Below, in pieces: positions 1 through 7,348 of a DNA stretch of 62,904 nucleotides. The position numbers were made by a program, and so were the translations under genes. Position 1 is the first letter of the stretch. Each line of letters opens with the position of its first letter. The DNA comes from an uncultured Collinsella sp. (GTDB taxonomy: Bacteria > Actinomycetota > Coriobacteriia > Coriobacteriales > Coriobacteriaceae): positions 1-62,904 of the forward strand of contig CABRFZ010000012.1 of the NCBI GenBank assembly GCA_902470365.1, given 5' to 3'. The notes beneath the pieces were generated by a model, which was not told where the DNA came from, made no database searches, and saw nothing but the letters and a program-made list of their open reading frames with translations.

Positions 1-123
1 ACCGCAGGAAGCTTGGATACGCCTAGGCGCGGTCCAAGAAATCGTCCGCACCCCCTATAGGCCATCTATCAGGATAAATAGGAACTATTCCACCGCAAGT
101 TAGAAATAGGAAGGTAATTCGCA

Positions 124-765
124 ATGAAAATCGCTCTGATCAATGAGAACTCTCAGAACTCCAAGAACCCCATGATCGAGGCTGCCCTTAAGAAGGTTGT
201 CGAGCCCATGGGGCACACCGTCTTTAACTATGGTATGTATGCCGACGCCGACTCCAAGCCCCTCACCTACGTGCAGAACGGCATCCTTGCCGCCGTGCTG
301 CTGAACTCCGGCGCTGCCGACTACGTCGTGACCGGCTGTGGCACCGGCGAGGGCGCCATGCTCGCCTGCAACTCCTTCCCCGGCGTGCTGTGCGGCCATG
401 TTGCCGACCCACTCGATGCCTACACCTTTGCCCAGGTCAACGACGGTAACGCTGTCGCCATGCCCTTCGCCCTCAAGAACGGCTGGGGCCAGGAGCTCAA
501 CCTCGAGTACACCTTTGAGAAGCTCTTTGGCTTTGGTTCGGGCAACGGCTATCCTGCCGAGCGTGTTGAGCCCGAGCAGCGCAACAAGAAGATCCTCGAC
601 GGCGTCCGCGCTGTGACTATGCGTCCGCTCGTCGACGTTCTGGGCGAGATCGATCAGGACCTGGTGAAGGGCGCACTTGCCGGCGAACACTTCCAGGAGT
701 ACTTCTTTGCCAACGCAACCGACGAGGCCATCATCGCCAAGGTCAAGGAGATCCTGGGCCTCTAA
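124..765 (+). CDS. RpiB/LacA/LacB-family sugar isomerase, probable DhuI-type unsaturated-uronate isomerase
   Basis: A 213-residue cytoplasmic isomerase. The N-terminal MKIALINENS and the GCGTGEG motif (residues 71-77, Cys72) match the RpiB/LacA/LacB fold, in which this Cys-containing loop carries the catalytic base. Plain RpiB is about 150 residues, so this is the longer subgroup. That subgroup includes DhuI, which isomerises 4-deoxy-L-threo-5-hexosulose-uronate in glycosaminoglycan and alginate users. Since the locus encodes a GH105 enzyme that releases exactly this type of unsaturated uronate, a DhuI role is the best inference. Ribose-5-phosphate or galactose-6-phosphate isomerase is the alternative. 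The start has a good AGGAAGG Shine-Dalgarno. It is the only plus-strand gene in the pectin region, convergent with the next gene and closed by a shared terminator. Confidence 0.75.
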   Translation: MKIALINENSQNSKNPMIEAALKKVVEPMGHTVFNYGMYADADSKPLTYVQNGILAAVLLNSGAADYVVTGCGTGEGAMLACNSFPGVLCGHVADPLDAYTFAQVNDGNAVAMPFALKNGWGQELNLEYTFEKLFGFGSGNGYPAERVEPEQRNKKILDGVRAVTMRPLVDVLGEIDQDLVKGALAGEHFQEYFFANATDEAIIAKVKEILGL

Positions 766-790
766 TCGCACGACTCATTGCAGCTAACGC

Positions 791-831
791 AAGCGGCGGT
801 CGTCCCATGTACGGGACGACCACCGCTTTTT
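791..831. terminator. Bidirectional rho-independent terminator
   Basis: AAGCGG-CGGTCGTCCC pairs with GGGACGACC-CCGCTT around a short ATGTAC loop, with T-rich flanks. It lies between the convergent isomerase and flavoprotein genes. Confidence 0.85.
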
Positions 832-885
832 GCTATCTACCGACTGACGCCGCGGAGATAGGCCTCACATGCACCAAGGGGTTGA

Positions 886-2835
886 CTAGAGCTCGCAAGC
901 AACCTTGTAGCCATCGCCGATGGCGTCGCGGATGTTGCCGCACTTGTTGGCATCGCCCAACACGTGGGTGGTAACGCCGGCTGCAGCAAGGTCGTCGGCC
1001 AACTTGGTATTGGGACGATAGCCCATGGCAAGTACCAGCGTATCGGCATCGGCGATGGTGTGGATCTCGCCGTCCTTCTCATAGCTGATGGCATCCTCGG
1101 TAATCTCGGTCACCTTGGCCTCGGTCAGCACGTGAACGCCCTTGGAGAGCATGCGCGTGATGAGCACCGCGCGACCGGCACCGCCCTCGTTGGCAGCGAG
1201 CGTCTTGGTCATCTCGATGACGGTGACATCGCGATTGGCCGGCGACAGGTCGTTGACCAACGGGGCCAGGTAATCGGCCGTCTCGCAGCCAACGGTGCCG
1301 CCGCCCACGATGACGATCTTCTTACCCGGGAAAGCCTTGCCACCCAGCAGGTCGTCAGCCGTCATAACCTGCTTAAAGCCCTGCATGAAGGCCGGAGCGA
1401 TGGGCTCGGCGCCATAAGCAAGGACGACCTCGTAGCCCGCGTAGTCACGCTGAATGTCCTCGGCCGAAAGCTCGGTGCCAAATACGCACTTCACGCCGGC
1501 CTCGGCCAGACGACGATACTGATACTTGACCACACGGGTGAGTTCCTGCTTTGCCGGCGGAACGGCTGCGATACGCATCTCGCCGCCCGGCTCGTCCTGC
1601 TTATCCACGAGCACCACGTTGTGGCCGCGCTTGGCGGCAATGTAGGCTGCCTCCATGCCCGCAGGACCAGCGCCCACAACCAGTACGTTCTTGGCCTCGG
1701 CGGCAGGCTCGTAACCGGCCTCGTCGCGCTCAACATCGGGGTTGACGGTGCAGGAGATGCGCTTGCCAAACATAATGCCGTTCAGGCAGCGCAGGCAGCC
1801 AATGCAGGGGCGGATGTCGTCGGCGTTGCCGGCAGCGGCTTTGTTGCAGAACTCGGCATCGCACAGATTGGCGCGGCCCATCATGCAGATGTCGGCAGCG
1901 CCGTCCTCGATCAGCTCCTCGGCGATCCAGGCCTCGTTGATGCGTCCAACGGTGGCGACGGGAATGTTGACGTGCTTTTTGATCTCGCGCGAGCAGGCGG
2001 CATGCGAGGCCTGCTGGGTACCGGCGGCGGGAATTGCGGAGCCGCGCTTGATGGTGGTACCACCCGACACATGAATCATGTCGACGCCGGCCTTCTCCAG
2101 GCGACGCGAGACGTAGATCATGTCGTTGAGGGTCAGGCCGCCATCGGTGTACTCGTCGCCCGAGATACGAACGTCGATGATAAAGTCCTTGCCGCAGCGC
2201 TCGCGAATCTCGGCGATGACTTCGAGCAGGAAACGCATGCGGGCGTCGAGCGAGCCGCCGTACTCGTCGGTGCGCTTGTTGTAGAGCGGAGTCAAAAAGC
2301 CGCCGAGCATGCCGTGGGCGTGTGCCGCATGGACCTCGACGCCATCGACACCGGCCTTCTGCATGCGCACGGCGGCGTCACCGAACTGATGCGTGAGCTC
2401 GTGGATCTCATCGACCGTGATGGGACGCGGTGCCTCGCGGGCGTAAGACGGGCCCACAAAGGACGGAGCGATCAGGCGTGGCGTGCCCGGAATGTTAAAG
2501 GCCATATAGGCGGGGTGGAAGAGCTGCGGCATGATCTTGCAGCCATACTCGTGAACGGCCGCGGCGAGCTTTTCCCAGCCAGGGATAAACGTGTCGTCGT
2601 AGCAGCACATGTCACCCGGCAGATAGGTATAGGTAGGCTCGACCGTCACGACCTCGGTGATGATGAGGCCCACGCCGCCCTTGGCGCGGGCACGGTAATG
2701 ATCGACCAAGTCGTCGGTCACATAGCCATGATCGGCCAGGTTGGTGGACACCGGCGGCATAAAGACGCGGTTCTTGACCTCGGTCGTACCGACCTTGATC
2801 GGGCTAAAGAGCATCGGATAGGCAGAGGACTCCAT
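886..2835 (-). CDS. Old-yellow-enzyme/2,4-dienoyl-CoA reductase-type flavoprotein (FMN, 4Fe-4S, FAD)
   Basis: A 649-residue oxidoreductase with the three-part layout of 2,4-dienoyl-CoA reductase, trimethylamine dehydrogenase and BaiCD/BaiH. Residues 1-335 are an FMN-binding TIM barrel with the His pair in EVHAAHAHG and the conserved YNKRTDEYGGS segment. Four Cys at 344, 347, 350 and 362 can hold a 4Fe-4S cluster. A C-terminal NAD(P)H/FAD module follows, with GAGPAG at 388-393 and a second GGGTVG. It reduces activated C=C bonds of an unknown substrate with NAD(P)H. RBS AAAGG lies before the ATG. It is separated by 200 bases from the upstream GltD-like gene, so co-transcription is unclear. A role in pectin use is not evident; it may serve dietary enoates or steroid-like substrates. 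Confidence 0.85.
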   Translation of the reverse strand: MESSAYPMLFSPIKVGTTEVKNRVFMPPVSTNLADHGYVTDDLVDHYRARAKGGVGLIITEVVTVEPTYTYLPGDMCCYDDTFIPGWEKLAAAVHEYGCKIMPQLFHPAYMAFNIPGTPRLIAPSFVGPSYAREAPRPITVDEIHELTHQFGDAAVRMQKAGVDGVEVHAAHAHGMLGGFLTPLYNKRTDEYGGSLDARMRFLLEVIAEIRERCGKDFIIDVRISGDEYTDGGLTLNDMIYVSRRLEKAGVDMIHVSGGTTIKRGSAIPAAGTQQASHAACSREIKKHVNIPVATVGRINEAWIAEELIEDGAADICMMGRANLCDAEFCNKAAAGNADDIRPCIGCLRCLNGIMFGKRISCTVNPDVERDEAGYEPAAEAKNVLVVGAGPAGMEAAYIAAKRGHNVVLVDKQDEPGGEMRIAAVPPAKQELTRVVKYQYRRLAEAGVKCVFGTELSAEDIQRDYAGYEVVLAYGAEPIAPAFMQGFKQVMTADDLLGGKAFPGKKIVIVGGGTVGCETADYLAPLVNDLSPANRDVTVIEMTKTLAANEGGAGRAVLITRMLSKGVHVLTEAKVTEITEDAISYEKDGEIHTIADADTLVLAMGYRPNTKLADDLAAAGVTTHVLGDANKCGNIRDAIGDGYKVACEL

Positions 2836-2953
2836 ACAGGGTTCCTTTCATTTGAGCCGCTCGGCGGCAGTTGCTGACGTACCTATCGTACCAGCAACCG
2901 CCGCGTCCGTACTCGCTCGCACTCCCCACTTTCAATCCCAACCCTCACAAAAA

Positions 2954-3020
2954 AGTTGCGGTGGAATACGGAGTAGGTGAGGCTTTTGACAGGCAAAACA
3001 GTCCGTATTTCACCGCAACT
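2954..3020. repeat. Inverted repeat, 19-bp arms, possible terminator or interspersed palindrome
   Basis: AGTTGCGGTGGAATACGGA (2954-2972) faces its reverse complement with one mismatch (3002-3020), spacer 29 bases. It lies downstream of the GltD-like gene. A 13-base piece of the same sequence, TATTCCACCGCAA, occurs at 86-98, so it may belong to a dispersed family. Confidence 0.55.
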
Positions 3021-3035
3021 GATGGATGGGATGTG

Positions 3036-4253
3036 TTAGAGACCCAAATAGGCAGTCATGCCTTCGACGGCGAGCTTGGCGCCTGCCACGGCATGAACCA
3101 CGGTGAGCGGGCCGTTGACCACGTCGCCGGCGGCAAAGACGCCAGGCACGGTGGTCATGCCGCGCTCGTCGACCGAAAGCAGGCCGCGATGGTCGGTCTC
3201 CAGACCGCCCGTTGTAAGCACGAGCTTGTCCTTGGGCACCTGAGACGCCGCAATCACAACCGTGTCGGCGGACACGTGGTCGAGCTCTTCCTCGTAGCCC
3301 ACCACGTTGTTGTCCTCGTCAAAGATAGCCGTCTCGAACACCGGACCGTTATCATCGATGGCGCAGATCGCCTTGCCGCGCACAATCTCGGCACCGTCAA
3401 GCTCGGTCAACTCGACCTCGTCGTCAATCGCAGAGATGTGGCGCGAACGGGCATACACAGTGACCTTGCGGGCACCCGAGCGCAGGGCCGTGCGGGCAAC
3501 ATCCATGGCCACATTGCCGGCACCGATAACCGCCACGTTCTGCCCGATTGCCACGCTCGTGGGATCGACCAGATAATCGATACCAAACAGCACGTTGCCG
3601 CGCGACTCGCCGGGAATACCCAGCTTTCGAGCTCGCCAGGTACCAGTACCGACAAAGACCGCATCGTAGCCGTCGCGCAGCAGGTCGTCGATGTGGAGCG
3701 CACCGCCGATGGTGGTCGAGGGGCGAACGCGCACGCCGAGCGAGCACATCACGTGGCGGTACTTTTGCACGAGCGAGCGCGGCAGACGGAACTCGGGGAT
3801 ACCGTACTCCAGCACGCCGCCGATCTCGGGCCGCTGCTCAAAAACAGTGACGGCGCAACCCAGCTGCGCCATCTTAATTGCCACGGTAATGCCGGCTGGG
3901 CCGGAGCCGACCACAGCGACCTGCTTGCCGCACGACGGTGCGGCCTTCCACTCTTTGCGGTCCAAATACGCCGTGGAGATATAGTTCTCGATGCTCGAAA
4001 AATGCACGGGCGCGCCCTTGCGGCCCTGGATGCACGCGCCCTCGCACTGGCCCGAATGGTTGCAAACCATGGAGCAGACCGCGCTCATGGGATTGTTCTG
4101 GAACAGTAGCTCGCCCGCCTCTTCTAGACGACGCTGTTTGAACAGGTCAATGACCTGTGGAATAGGCGTCTGAACCGGGCAGCCCTTAATCTGACAGAAC
4201 GCCCTTTTACAACCTAGGCAACGATTCGCCTCTTCGACAATGTGGATAGCCAC
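3036..4253 (-). CDS. GltD/NfnB-like FAD-dependent NAD(P) oxidoreductase
   Basis: About 405 residues, related to the small subunit of glutamate synthase and to NfnB/SudA-type NAD(P)H:acceptor oxidoreductases. The N-terminus has two Cys clusters: C12-x2-C15-x4-C20-x4-C25-P, and a second C-x3-C-x5-C-x3-C in the VCSMVCNHSGQCEGAC segment. These can hold two 4Fe-4S clusters. An FAD Rossmann motif (VGSGPAG) and an NAD(P) motif (GAGNVAMD) follow, and a C-terminal AAGDVV segment closes the FAD site. I chose the GTG start at 4253 because AAGGGGAG lies just before it; the in-frame ATG at 4280 has no ribosome site. No glutamate synthase large subunit is near, so the electron partner is unknown. The neighbouring flavoprotein is only a candidate. 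Confidence 0.8.
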   Translation of the reverse strand: MAIHIVEEANRCLGCKRAFCQIKGCPVQTPIPQVIDLFKQRRLEEAGELLFQNNPMSAVCSMVCNHSGQCEGACIQGRKGAPVHFSSIENYISTAYLDRKEWKAAPSCGKQVAVVGSGPAGITVAIKMAQLGCAVTVFEQRPEIGGVLEYGIPEFRLPRSLVQKYRHVMCSLGVRVRPSTTIGGALHIDDLLRDGYDAVFVGTGTWRARKLGIPGESRGNVLFGIDYLVDPTSVAIGQNVAVIGAGNVAMDVARTALRSGARKVTVYARSRHISAIDDEVELTELDGAEIVRGKAICAIDDNGPVFETAIFDEDNNVVGYEEELDHVSADTVVIAASQVPKDKLVLTTGGLETDHRGLLSVDERGMTTVPGVFAAGDVVNGPLTVVHAVAGAKLAVEGMTAYLGL

Positions 4254-4280
4254 GCAACTCCCCTTTTTAATGCAATCCAA

Positions 4281-4317
4281 TGGGGGCGACGATAAAGACC
4301 CTTCACCGCCGCCCCCA
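4281..4317. repeat. GC-rich inverted repeat between minus-strand genes
   Basis: TGGGGGCG (4281-4288) faces CGCCCCCA (4310-4317). It sits between the sugar isomerase gene and the GltD-like gene and may attenuate transcription, but no clear T-run follows on the minus strand. Confidence 0.4.
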
Positions 4318-4357
4318 TACAGGTAATCTCAATCTGCCGACACAGCAAAAGCCAATG

Positions 4358-5272
4358 CTATAACTCGCGATGCGAAGCCCCGCAGCGAGCGGACATGTGC
4401 TCGAGTGTCGCCAGGCAGTCAGCCGCCGTCGCCGGCACACTGTTCTCGACCACGCAGGGAATCCCAGGGCAGGCGGCAGCCGCCCAGGCCACCACGGGCT
4501 CAAAGTCGTATCGTCCCGTCTCGCCCACGCCGTGGCACACCAGGCGCGAACCCGTACCGTCGCACCAACCGGCTTCGTCCTCGTTATCAACGACCTCAAA
4601 ATCCTTGGCGTGCAGCACGCGGATCTTACTGCCGCATAAGTAGAGCATGCGCGCTGTGATTTCCTGCGCTTCGTCAACGACGCTGGGGTGCAGCAGCGAT
4701 ACCGGGTCATAGATCACGCCGAGCGACGGGCTCGAGACGCGCTCCAACACCTCACGGCAGCGATCCGGCGTGTTAACCGTCTCGTTCCAACCGGGCTCGA
4801 TCAGTATTTGCCCGCCCACGGCCTCGGCCCGATCGCAGACGTGTGCAAGTCCGTCTGCAAACGCATCGAGCGCCTCGTCGGTCATGCGGTCGTCCGCGAC
4901 GCGGTTCTGCGCATTGGGGCGACCGGTCTCGGTGCCAACCGGGCATCCGCCGAGCATCTGGGCAAAGTTCAAGCACGCCTCGTACTCGGCAAAGTTATCC
5001 ATGAGTTGTTGGCGATCGGGCGTCGCCAGATTCTTATAACAGCCGAGCACGGCGACCGAAACGCCTGCCTCGTCGAGCACCGCACGCAAATGGTCGGCAA
5101 GCTCGCGGGTCAGGCCGCCTCGATCGATCCCCATCGATGCGTAGAGCACCTTGCTCGGCAGCTGAATGCACGAAAAGCCCAGCTCTCCCGCCATACGAAT
5201 GCGTTCCTCGACAGTCCCCTGCGGAAGGTCGTGCAAACGTACACCCGGAGTAATAGCCCCCACGTTATTCAC
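4358..5272 (-). CDS. Sugar phosphate isomerase/epimerase (AP-endonuclease-2-type TIM barrel)
   Basis: About 304 residues. The sequence shows the xylose-isomerase-like TIM barrel used by hexulose epimerases and inosose enzymes: an EERIRMAGELGFSCIQLP start, metal-ligand type residues in ILIEPGWNETVN, and GVIYDPVSLLHP and RVLHAKDFEV later. In these families Glu, Asp, His and Glu bind a divalent metal. The exact substrate cannot be read; a uronate or keto-sugar from pectin is likely from context. The gene begins inside the 3' end of the GH105 gene. GTG at 5272 overlaps its stop by 8 bases, and GTG at 5263 is an alternative. The overlap implies translational coupling with GH105. Apparent open frame upstream of 5272 is only the GH105 gene read in another frame. 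Confidence 0.75.
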   Translation of the reverse strand: MNNVGAITPGVRLHDLPQGTVEERIRMAGELGFSCIQLPSKVLYASMGIDRGGLTRELADHLRAVLDEAGVSVAVLGCYKNLATPDRQQLMDNFAEYEACLNFAQMLGGCPVGTETGRPNAQNRVADDRMTDEALDAFADGLAHVCDRAEAVGGQILIEPGWNETVNTPDRCREVLERVSSPSLGVIYDPVSLLHPSVVDEAQEITARMLYLCGSKIRVLHAKDFEVVDNEDEAGWCDGTGSRLVCHGVGETGRYDFEPVVAWAAAACPGIPCVVENSVPATAADCLATLEHMSARCGASHREL

Positions 5273-6503
5273 ATCCCTTATGAGCGTTGATGCCCGGGGT
5301 GTATCCGCCAAACGGGTCCTCGATGGAGCACACGCCCGAGGGGGCGAGCGGATCGCGTTTACCGGCCAGCTTGTCGTGATGCATGGTCTCGATATAGGCA
5401 AGCACCAGCGGCGCCACACCCTTTGCATCATTTTTGACCACGGGCTCGCTCATGTAGTAATCAAACGTGCCCTCGCGGTGCGCGGTGTTGCCCAGGCCCG
5501 CGACCAGGCAGATGTTGTCGAGCGCCAGCTGGCCATCATGCTCGGACAGGCAGGTCTCGCAGATGCCGTCGAAGGCGCGACGGCCGTACTGGTAGTAACG
5601 CTCGCCCAGCACGCCCAGACGCACGCCCTTCATGATGGCGTTGGCAAAGATGGCGCTGCCCGACTCCTCCAGGTAGTTGGGGGCGATATTGGGCAGGTTG
5701 ATGACCTGGTGCCACATGCCGGTCTTCTCGTCCTGATATGGCAGCATGGCGTCGATCAGATCGTGGAACATCTTGCGGATCTCATCCTTCTCGGCCGACA
5801 TCGAAGGCGGCATAAGCTCCCAGGTGTCGATGAGCGCCATGGCAAACCAGCCCTCGGCGCGCAGCCAGAAGTTAGCCGAAAGGCCGGTGACCGGGTCGCA
5901 CCAGAACTGTTTGCGGCTCGCGTCGTAAGCGTGATAGTACAGACCGTTGAGGGGGTTGCGCATCAGGTCATGCACAACCTGGAACATATGGAAGCTGTCC
6001 GAGCAGGCACGACGGTTGTGGAAACTCAGCTCGTACTGCATGTAGAACGGCTGGGCCATGTACATGCCATCGAGCCAGATCTGGTTGGGATAGACGGCCT
6101 TGTGCCAAAACACGCCTTCTTTGGTGCGCGGCTGGGTCTCGAGCTGGCGGTAGATGGTGTCCATGGCGGCACGGTACTTGGGCTTGCCCACCAGGTCATA
6201 GAGCTTGTAGAGGGTCTTGCCCGCATTGACGTTATCGAGGTTGTACTCCTGCGGGTTGTAATGCTTGATGGTACCGTCGTCCTGGACAAAGAAATCGATG
6301 TAGTCATCGGCAAAGGTCAGGTAGCGCTGCTCGCCCGTGATCTCGTACAGCTCGATGAGCGCCTTGATCATGCAGCCGTCGATATAGTTCCAGGTGTTCT
6401 CCTTGCCGGCGCGAATCTTTTCGATATTCCAAGCCGGCGCCTGCGGCGTAGAGGTTTCGATCAACTGCTCGATATAACGGTCCAGGATTTGATTGCAGCC
6501 CAT
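5265..6503 (-). CDS. GH105 unsaturated (rhamno)galacturonyl hydrolase
   Basis: A 412-residue family 105 glycoside hydrolase of the YteR/RhiN type. It removes the 4,5-unsaturated galacturonate from the non-reducing end of lyase-made pectin fragments by hydrating the double bond. The family's alpha6/alpha6 barrel shows repeated helical pairs, and the catalytic Asp is in the IWLDGMYM motif (Asp145 with this start). I chose the ATG at 6503 because GAGGGG lies six bases before it; the ATG at 6521 lacks a site. There is no signal peptide, so it acts in the cytoplasm on imported oligosaccharides. It leads a two-gene unit with the overlapping sugar isomerase, and two GGTGAAC operator-like sites lie just upstream. 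A polysaccharide lyase to supply its substrate is not in the window. Confidence 0.9.
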   Translation of the reverse strand: MGCNQILDRYIEQLIETSTPQAPAWNIEKIRAGKENTWNYIDGCMIKALIELYEITGEQRYLTFADDYIDFFVQDDGTIKHYNPQEYNLDNVNAGKTLYKLYDLVGKPKYRAAMDTIYRQLETQPRTKEGVFWHKAVYPNQIWLDGMYMAQPFYMQYELSFHNRRACSDSFHMFQVVHDLMRNPLNGLYYHAYDASRKQFWCDPVTGLSANFWLRAEGWFAMALIDTWELMPPSMSAEKDEIRKMFHDLIDAMLPYQDEKTGMWHQVINLPNIAPNYLEESGSAIFANAIMKGVRLGVLGERYYQYGRRAFDGICETCLSEHDGQLALDNICLVAGLGNTAHREGTFDYYMSEPVVKNDAKGVAPLVLAYIETMHHDKLAGKRDPLAPSGVCSIEDPFGGYTPGINAHKGCE

Positions 6504-6529
6504 TGCTGTCCCCTCTGACATAAACGATA

Positions 6530-6584
6530 GGTGAACGTTACCCCTAGTGTAACGCGAACGGGGAAAATAGGGTGAACGTTAACC
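6530..6584 (-). promoter_or_regulatory. Two LacI-type operator candidates upstream of GH105
   Basis: GGTGAACGTTACCC (6530-6543) and GGTGAACGTTAACC (6571-6584) are imperfect copies of the palindrome GGTGAACGTTCACC found at 13037 and 17953. They sit 27 to 80 bases before the GH105 start. Binding by the LacI-family protein encoded at 18322-19401 is inferred. Confidence 0.65.
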
Positions 6585-6610
6585 CTATATTCCCCGCAAA
6601 CGGCAGGCTT

Positions 6611-7279
6611 TTAGCGGCAAACGGCGGTGAGACCCGCGGCGATGCGATGCGCCAGGCGCTCATAGCCGGCAGGACTGTAATGCAGACCGTCCGGCATATA
6701 GAGCTCGCGGTGCCCTGGCAAAAACGGGCTGATACCACTTTGCGCATACAGGTCAATCACCGGAACCGAGTAGCGGTCGCAGACTTCGAGCATCGCCCGC
6801 ACGTAGGCGACCTGCGTCAGGCCCAGGTGGTTGAGCTCATCGCTTGCCGGGATCTCCTTCTCGTGCTTACCGCTCGTCTTGCACGGCGTCATAAACACGA
6901 GCTTTGCCCGAGGCGAGCGTGCCGTGATGGTGCGGATCAGGTAATCGAGCGCACCGTAGAACTCATGCACATCGGTACTGCCCAACTCGCCAAGCGGCAC
7001 GTTGCGGCTAAAGTCGTTGACGCCGCCAAAGACAATGTAGATATCGGCCGCATCGTCGATACCGTCCAGGCGCTCGACAAACGAATCGCTGCGGTCGGCC
7101 TTGACGGCGATGCGCGAGCCCTTGATGCCAAAGTTCTCGATGGTTGCGCCGCCCAGTAGCGCGCCCAAGTGCGAGGTCCACGAAATGTCGTTGCCTCCCC
7201 CACCGCAGCCGTTATCGCCCCAGGTGGTCGAATCGCCAAAGCAGCAAATGGTCGATTCACTCAAGCTCTTCGTTTCCAT
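6611..7279 (-). CDS. SGNH/GDSL-family esterase, probable carbohydrate deacetylase
   Basis: A 222-residue SGNH hydrolase. Block I is CFGDSTTWGD (nucleophile Ser), block III is FGGVNDFSR (Gly-x-Asn-Asp), and block V is PDGLHYSPAGY with the catalytic Asp-x-x-His pair. All four catalytic elements are present. Rhamnogalacturonan and other carbohydrate acetylesterases share this fold. Next to pectinolytic genes, removal of O-acetyl groups from galacturonan or rhamnogalacturonan fragments is the likely role. The ATG at 7279 follows GAGGAGAAG and is preferred over the in-frame ATG at 7339. There is no signal peptide. It is followed by the GH105 promoter region and preceded by the esterase fusion gene 69 bases upstream, so it is probably in one transcript with that gene. 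Confidence 0.8.
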   Translation of the reverse strand: METKSLSESTICCFGDSTTWGDNGCGGGGNDISWTSHLGALLGGATIENFGIKGSRIAVKADRSDSFVERLDGIDDAADIYIVFGGVNDFSRNVPLGELGSTDVHEFYGALDYLIRTITARSPRAKLVFMTPCKTSGKHEKEIPASDELNHLGLTQVAYVRAMLEVCDRYSVPVIDLYAQSGISPFLPGHRELYMPDGLHYSPAGYERLAHRIAAGLTAVCR

Positions 7280-7348
7280 AATCTTCTCCTCATCCGCCCA
7301 TCGACGGTCATACAGGAACGTACCGTTTATTCGCAGCATGCCGAGGGG

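Noticed and set aside
1..123. LacI operator before the first gene
   Set aside because: No GTGAAC-type palindrome is present in this stretch.
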